Assembly: GCA_002749535.1 (NCBI GenBank)
Contig: MZZL01000380.1
Location: forward strand, 558,001-622,000
DNA length: 64,000 nt
Direction of reading: 5' to 3'
Source: Apophysomyces variabilis
Lineage: Eukaryota; Mucoromycota; Mucoromycetes; Mucorales; Mucoraceae
Positions 59,325 through 64,000 of this stretch are shown here, piece by piece (position 1 is the first letter of the stretch; each line of letters begins with the position of its first letter). The notes beneath the pieces are model-generated. The model saw only the letters and a program-made list of their open reading frames with translations, did not search any database and was not told the DNA's origin. Both the position numbers and the translations under genes were made by a program.

Positions 59325-60850
59325 TTATTGAGCTGACGTGAGAGGCTTGTTGGGAGTTGTCAATTGCATAGACGACAACCCTGTTCTCATACGGTTCATA
59401 GCCGCTACGGCCTTTACGGCCTTTTTTAGTGTTCGGCGTGGATTGAAATTCTCGCGAACTGTATCCAAAATATCGATATCACTTGCTTCTTTCCCGGTCA
59501 TCCATTTATCTTTAAGCGCCTCCGAAGCAGTGGGTCGTTTTTCAGGATCCAAAGTCAAAAGACGACGAATGAAGTCCTTGGCTAAAGTCATATATTCGGT
59601 TAAGAAACCATATTAAATCAAAGAAAAAAGAATAACCTACCGTCCTGAGAGATATTTCTCCAGTACCTATCGTGGAAATCGAACCGCGCATGAGTAATCT
59701 CGTCAAATAACTCTACTTGATCTTCTGCTTGGAATGGCTGATAACCACACAGTCTGTATAAGTTAATTATTAGTTGTCCGGTTCAAATGAACAAGCCAAG
59801 AAACTTACAGAACGTAAGTGATTACGCTGGTTCAATTAATATTTGACATTAGTAAAGAATTAGATCCAATGTAAGAAATAAATACCCAACGGCCCACATG
59901 TCTACAGCAGCCCCGTAACTCTTTCGTAGAATCACCTCGGGAGCTAACGTGATTTAGTATCAGACCATAAATTCTCTTTGTATACGTATGTACTGCTTAC
60001 CCACATATGCCGGCGAACCGCAAATTGTGTCTAGATCGGCCTCGCTATCATTGCTCATTTTGGCAATACTGAAAAGGGTTAGTTCCTTTTTGCTTTTACC
60101 TCTACGGCTTTTACCCGAAATCACAGATGACAAGATCGGCGTCAGACTCACGGTTCTTAAAAAGTAGGTTCTCCGGCTTCATGTCTAATAATGCCAATCT
60201 CAGTTCGAATACATATGTTACACCAGGTTTACCTCGATGGACGACATTATGAGAATGGAGATACTCAAGGCCCGTAAGAACGGATTTCATGACTACAACA
60301 GCGTCCTTTTCAGTGAACTTGCCGCGTTCAAAGAGGCGCTCGAACAATTCACCACCGGTAGCTCTAGATTGCATCGTGTGTAATAGGTGAGTGTCAAATT
60401 AAAATTAATTAGGTCTAACGCGGAGACGTACAGCTCGAAGACAAGATAGAACTTCTCCCTTTGAGTAGTAACTCGTTAGTATCCGTTGGTTGAGAATATT
60501 ATTCTTGGTTTCTTACCGTGACTCAAACCAATCATAGAAACCGATGACGTTGGGATGATCAATATCTTGCAAGATGTCCATCTCAGCATGGACCATTTCA
60601 AAACGACCTTTCATGAATCTCTTCGAGATGATCTTGATAGCGACCTCCTTCTTGTCAGATAGACGCGTTGCTTTCTTAACAGTACCGAACGCTCCACTTC
60701 CTGGAATAGCAAATATTGAGCATGTGGCGCGATAAAGAGCAAAGCTTTACCGAGATCGGCTCCTAACTGATAGTTTGATTTTTTGCTATATGACTGTGGT
60801 TGCTGAAGCCCACCATGGACGAGAGCATCGATTGTGGAAAAAAAGCCCAT
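59325..60850 (-). CDS. Calcium/calmodulin-dependent protein kinase I-type
   Basis: Eight or nine exons, about 330 residues. Start MGFFSTIDALVHGGLQQPQS; glycine loop LGSGAFGTVKKAT across an intron; catalytic Lys in VAIKIISKRF; GGELFERLFERGKFTEKDAV; catalytic loop VVHR|DMKPENLLF; DADLVICDFG; activation loop LDTICGSPAYV; APE region with LRKSYGAAVDMWAVG; VITYVLLCGYQPF; DFIRRLLTLDPEKRPTASEA. After the kinase domain, NPRRTLKKAVKAVAAMNRMR is a basic amphipathic helix of the calmodulin-binding type. The order and the short C-terminal regulatory tail fit fungal Cmk1/Cmk2 (CaMKI). Activity would depend on Ca-calmodulin relieving the tail. Stop at 59325-59327. Divergent from RPC17. Confidence 0.92.
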
Positions 60851-61656
60851 TTGTTACAGATAAAAAGAAAAAAAAAAGGAAGAAGAAAAGGAGATGAAGG
60901 CAAAATTAGTCTGGTCTGGCCAACTTTAATCCAAATTGCCTTTTCGAGAACACTTTCGTCCCCATGCCGACACCACAAGCCTGCCACTCGCCTCACCATG
61001 GAAACGGATAAATGTATTACCAGGGCGCAAAAAGGTAAATAGAAGCGTCAGAACATTGTGTGTCTGCTTCTGCATGTGTCACAGAAGCTAACCGTCATTG
61101 CAGGTAGTTTCCTTGAAGAGGAAATCGAACCATTCAACGGTCCTTAAATTTACGATAGCAAAGCTCACTTTAACTCTGAATTCGCCTGAATCATCTTCCG
61201 AAAGCAGAAGGCGTACCAAAAGCTTTTCTCTTGAGAGCGTGTGAAAGGACGAGTAACACAAAAGAAGTACTTAACACATATCTTCATACTGTTACCGGAA
61301 CCTCCAGTATTGGGGTGTTCAGAAGATCATTGAAGAAAGAAAAACTATCTTAAGTGATCAGGTCGATAGTCAGTCGGTTATTGTCGTTAATAGCTAAACG
61401 AAGCTATAGTCTATGGATAACTGAAAGCTTTGAGTTCTAGAAAAGTCCTACTAGAAGATAACCCACGTACAGTATTAGTGAAGGTATCAGATGGTTTTCT
61501 GATTTCTTATGAGCGGATAATAAACACCCAGCCACCATCCAGTTATCTGCATGAAGGCGACGGACATTCGTGACTTTGCCCGTAGGTGACCGGTTACTTT
61601 TACGAGACCAGAGCAGCAACAACCTTGCACTCACAGTTCCTTTTGCGTGATAGACG
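60851..61656. other. Divergent promoter region, CaM kinase / RPC17
   Basis: About 800 bp between divergent start codons. An A-rich tract (60855-60895; T-rich on the kinase strand) lies directly upstream of the kinase ATG. Short open frames on both strands here carry no domain. No repeat or RNA gene seen. Confidence 0.5.
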
Positions 61657-62217
61657 ATGCAGATCAAGAATGCCAGAGCAGCGATGATCAGCAATTATGA
61701 GGTGTTAAGCCTATTAGAAGAGCAGCAGAGTATCCAAAAGGCAGCACAGATAGCAAATCCCGAAATAGAATACTCGGAACATCTACGAACGATCCAGTTT
61801 GAGGTAACCCTCGTCTCGTGCAATCCGTCAGCTCATTGACAGCCCACAGCTAACAGAATATCTAAAAGCGACACCATGTGGAACTCAATCGGTGGAGCAA
61901 GTCAAGAACTTCTTGGAGAGATTTTCCGCATTTCAGTTAACACGGGCTGAAAAGCTCCAGATTCTGAACCTGCGTCCAAAGAGCGCCGTCGAAATCTATC
62001 TGGTAAGTGGAAAAATGCAAAATTGAATAGGTCTAGTCAACTTCGATATCGTGCTATATAGTTGATTGAAGAATGCGAAGAAAGATTTAGCGAAGGTGAT
62101 TTGGAAGACATGCTAAACATTGTTTTGGAATCACTACCGCGAGACGACGATATGAAAGAAGACGAAGAAGGGGAGCAGGATGCAGGAGCTGAAGACATGG
62201 AACAGGATGATGAATAG
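61657..62217 (+). CDS. RPC17: RNA polymerase III subunit C17 (Rpc17/RPC9, CRCP)
   Basis: Three exons, about 155 residues. Known role: with C25 forms the Pol III stalk and contacts TFIIIB (Brf1) in initiation. Start MQIKNARAAMISNYEVLSLL, then EEQQSIQKAAQIANPEIEYS and EHLRTIQFE. Exon 2, after acceptor cccacag, reads LTEYLKATPCGTQSVEQVKN, FLERFSAFQLTRAEKLQILN and LRPKSAVEIYL, the HRDC-like fold. Exon 3 reads LIEECEERFSEGDLEDMLNI followed by a Glu/Asp-rich acidic tail. NYEVL-LL near the start and LTRAEKLQ-LNLRP are hallmark positions. Stop TAG at 62215-62217. Confidence 0.9.
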
Positions 62218-63520
62218 AAACGGACAGACGAATTACCAGCACTCTATGAACCTTTCATATTATATCTTTCACACCTATATTGAATCTGACTAGAGATATA
62301 GCATTTGGCATTCGAAATTAAACAACAAGCCAAGCCCTGTAGGATGGCACAGACACACTCTATTTGGAAATAACCAACGATTTATTCAATGTGGCGGTGG
62401 CTGAAAGTGTTTAAAGATTAGTCAAAGTTACCGATCACTAAAATAGGGGATTCTACATGGAAATTACGGAGGAACATGTGTGACCAACAGTATTTTTATC
62501 CTCTTGATTATTGAAGAGAAGAGGACCGAATTCCTGTGATAGAGACGTCATAGGTAGCTATCCTGATGAAGCATCCCGCAAACCTCTTGCTATGACCGCG
62601 TAAGACTCGAAACAGTCGGACAATGATTATTCCACCTGTATGCAATTTGTTTCAAATTTGGCTCTGTTTCCAACTGTCGTTCGATATTGTCTTTATAGAC
62701 AGCCGCCTTTTCGCCCGGTTAATACCATGTTTGAAACTGCTCATTTACACCTGCAGAATGTCTCCTGAAAGGCATCAACACCCAATTTTCGAACATCGGA
62801 AAAGATAAATGCCGCAAATGTCATGGATGTGCTTTGAGGATACTGATATGTTTCATAATGGGATGGATGAAGTGCAGCTAGTCTTTGTAAATATATTACA
62901 GAATGATGAACATGAAACCTACTTTGCGTACAACATTAGGGTCTCTGATAAAGTCGGCGATGCTGTTCGATAACGACTACGTCTTACATGGGTGAATGTA
63001 ACAGTTCATCGTACTGCAGGCGAGCATGACTTGTTGATTGTTATGTTAGTTTGTTTCTTTTCTCTGCATATCGGTCCGACGGGCATGAGTTGTTATCTAT
63101 TGTTTAATCCCATTTTTGCCTATGACAAGCTGGTATGGGCATGTCTCGCATTCACTGTTGCTTGCTTAGCGCCTCTGACCGAACCTCATGACTCATGGTT
63201 ATTTTCTGCTTAGGACACCTGTTCGGCATGGTTGAACGATATGATAGCCTTTGCTTTATTACGGGGAAATGCTTGCTGCTTGTTGAAACGGTGAGGTTAT
63301 GCGCCTCAATGTTCCGGTATGTCCATCATTACTAGATCAAGCGTAGTGGCTGAAAGAAAAGGTTGGCAGCGAATCCTGAGCGTGTGAAACGTGACACATT
63401 GCACAACATGAAAGAGAAGCTGACCTGTCCAATTATGGACTGCTGAGGAAAGAAAAAAGCTTTTCTCCGTTAGTGTCATCACACTTTCTTTTCTTTCCTT
63501 TGTTACATATCTTTTATCCG
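62218..63520. other. Intergenic, no supported gene
   Basis: About 1.3 kb. Frames at 62623-62808 and 62992-63213 are hydrophobic and Cys-rich but lack splice context or a known family. A CT-rich tract (cactttcttttctttccttt, 63481-63501) precedes the next gene's ATG by about 20 bp. Nothing else seen. Confidence 0.5.
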
Positions 63521-64000
63521 ATGGAAACCCCAAAACGTAAAGAAGTCAAACGGAATATGACACTTGGCCCTCAAACACCTATTGAGGACTGGGAAGTGGA
63601 ACGAGTGACGGTATATATACCTGCCTAGCAGCGCGAACCAAAACGTATTCCTTAACAATAAGCTATACATAGGTTATGCGGGACAACCGGGAATACCGGG
63701 ACCGGGCAGAGTACCTTGAGCGCAAGGTGGAGGAGGACCAAGCCATGTACGAGAAGAATACAGCAAGTGTAAGCAAATATAACTCTGTTCATGAAAGATG
63801 TATGTCATAACGTGGTGTAAAGCTACTACGAGAAATGAAAATGAAGGAAACAATTCTGGAGAAACGATTACAGGATGTTGAATCACAGCTTATGGAAGAA
63901 GTAAGGAAAATTTTAACTTTCTGTTCTCGTTCTGGAACTAACTGACTACGCAAAAGATTCGAGAACTACAACAACAATTGGAAGCCGAAAAACAAGAACA
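63521..64000 (+). CDS. Coiled-coil protein, 5' part only
   Basis: ATG 63521 starts METPKRKEVKRNMTLGPQTP, then IEDWEVERVT to a donor at GTATAT (63610). Further exons read VMRDNREYRDRAEYLERKVE, EDQAMYEKNTAS, then LLREMKMKETILEKRLQDVE and SQLMEE, then IRELQQQLEAEKQEQ to the window edge. The predicted product is a basic head followed by a continuous heptad-rich coiled coil. No globular domain is visible in this fragment, so the family (for example a cytoskeletal or tethering protein) cannot be named. The exon joins keep phase with clean GT-AG sites. Confidence 0.7.

Overview
The window is nuclear DNA of a fungus, most likely an early-diverging filamentous one (Mucoromycota, probably Mucorales). 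The reasons are: genes packed on both strands and broken by many 45-90 bp GT-AG introns; AT-rich intergenic DNA with long homopolymers; CAA/CAG-rich low-complexity proteins; fungal-type proteins (an Aim19-like mitochondrial protein, a formin, a neutral trehalase with a PKA site, Upf2/Nmd2, Utp5); and a decayed Tc1/mariner element of the kind common in Mucorales. The genus is not resolvable by eye. One assembly gap (162 N) sits at 8841-9002, flanked by poly-T.

Layout. 1-9 kb: a partial polyQ protein (-), a PAF-acetylhydrolase-type esterase (-), a coiled-coil protein with a PACT-like C-terminus (+) and an unrecognised polyAsn protein (-). 9.6-11.7 kb: a tetraspanin and an Aim19-like protein, both (-). 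11.7-14.1 kb: gene-poor DNA ending in a broken Tc1/mariner transposase. 14.8-22.4 kb: UPF2, UTP5 and a small orphan gene. 23.3-28 kb: a short phospholipase D and two small uncertain genes. 28-31.9 kb: a gene desert with a short GC-rich island. 31.9-41.4 kb: a NIPA-type Mg transporter, a RAD51 paralog (RAD57/XRCC3), an ACS-family MFS permease and the exosome helicase MTR4. 43.8-47.8 kb: neutral trehalase and COX4 converge on a 109-bp tandem repeat. 49.3-57.5 kb: a Rab5-subfamily GTPase and a large Diaphanous-type formin. 59.3-64 kb: a CaM kinase, the Pol III subunit RPC17/C17 and the start of a coiled-coil gene.

Most genes are housekeeping. Four act in RNA metabolism (UPF2 in nonsense-mediated decay, UTP5 in the SSU processome, MTR4 in exosome processing, RPC17 in Pol III initiation). 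The formin, the Rab, the phospholipase D and the CaM kinase belong to polarised growth, membrane traffic and calcium signalling. They are neighbours, not an operon. Close pairs are RAD57/MFS (divergent, 327 bp between start codons) and NIPA/RAD57 (convergent, 81 bp between stop codons).

I found no convincing undescribed multi-gene system. The most unusual signals concern gene structure: two GC-AG introns of identical length (71 nt) with the donor gcaagt, one inside a Rab P-loop and one inside the formin GTPase-binding domain; a 12-nt microexon in phospholipase D; a 109-bp tandem array; a GC-rich island inside a gene desert; and a possible alternative 3' end for the polyAsn gene. Exon joins were worked out by eye from reading frame, splice consensus and family conservation, without transcript evidence.
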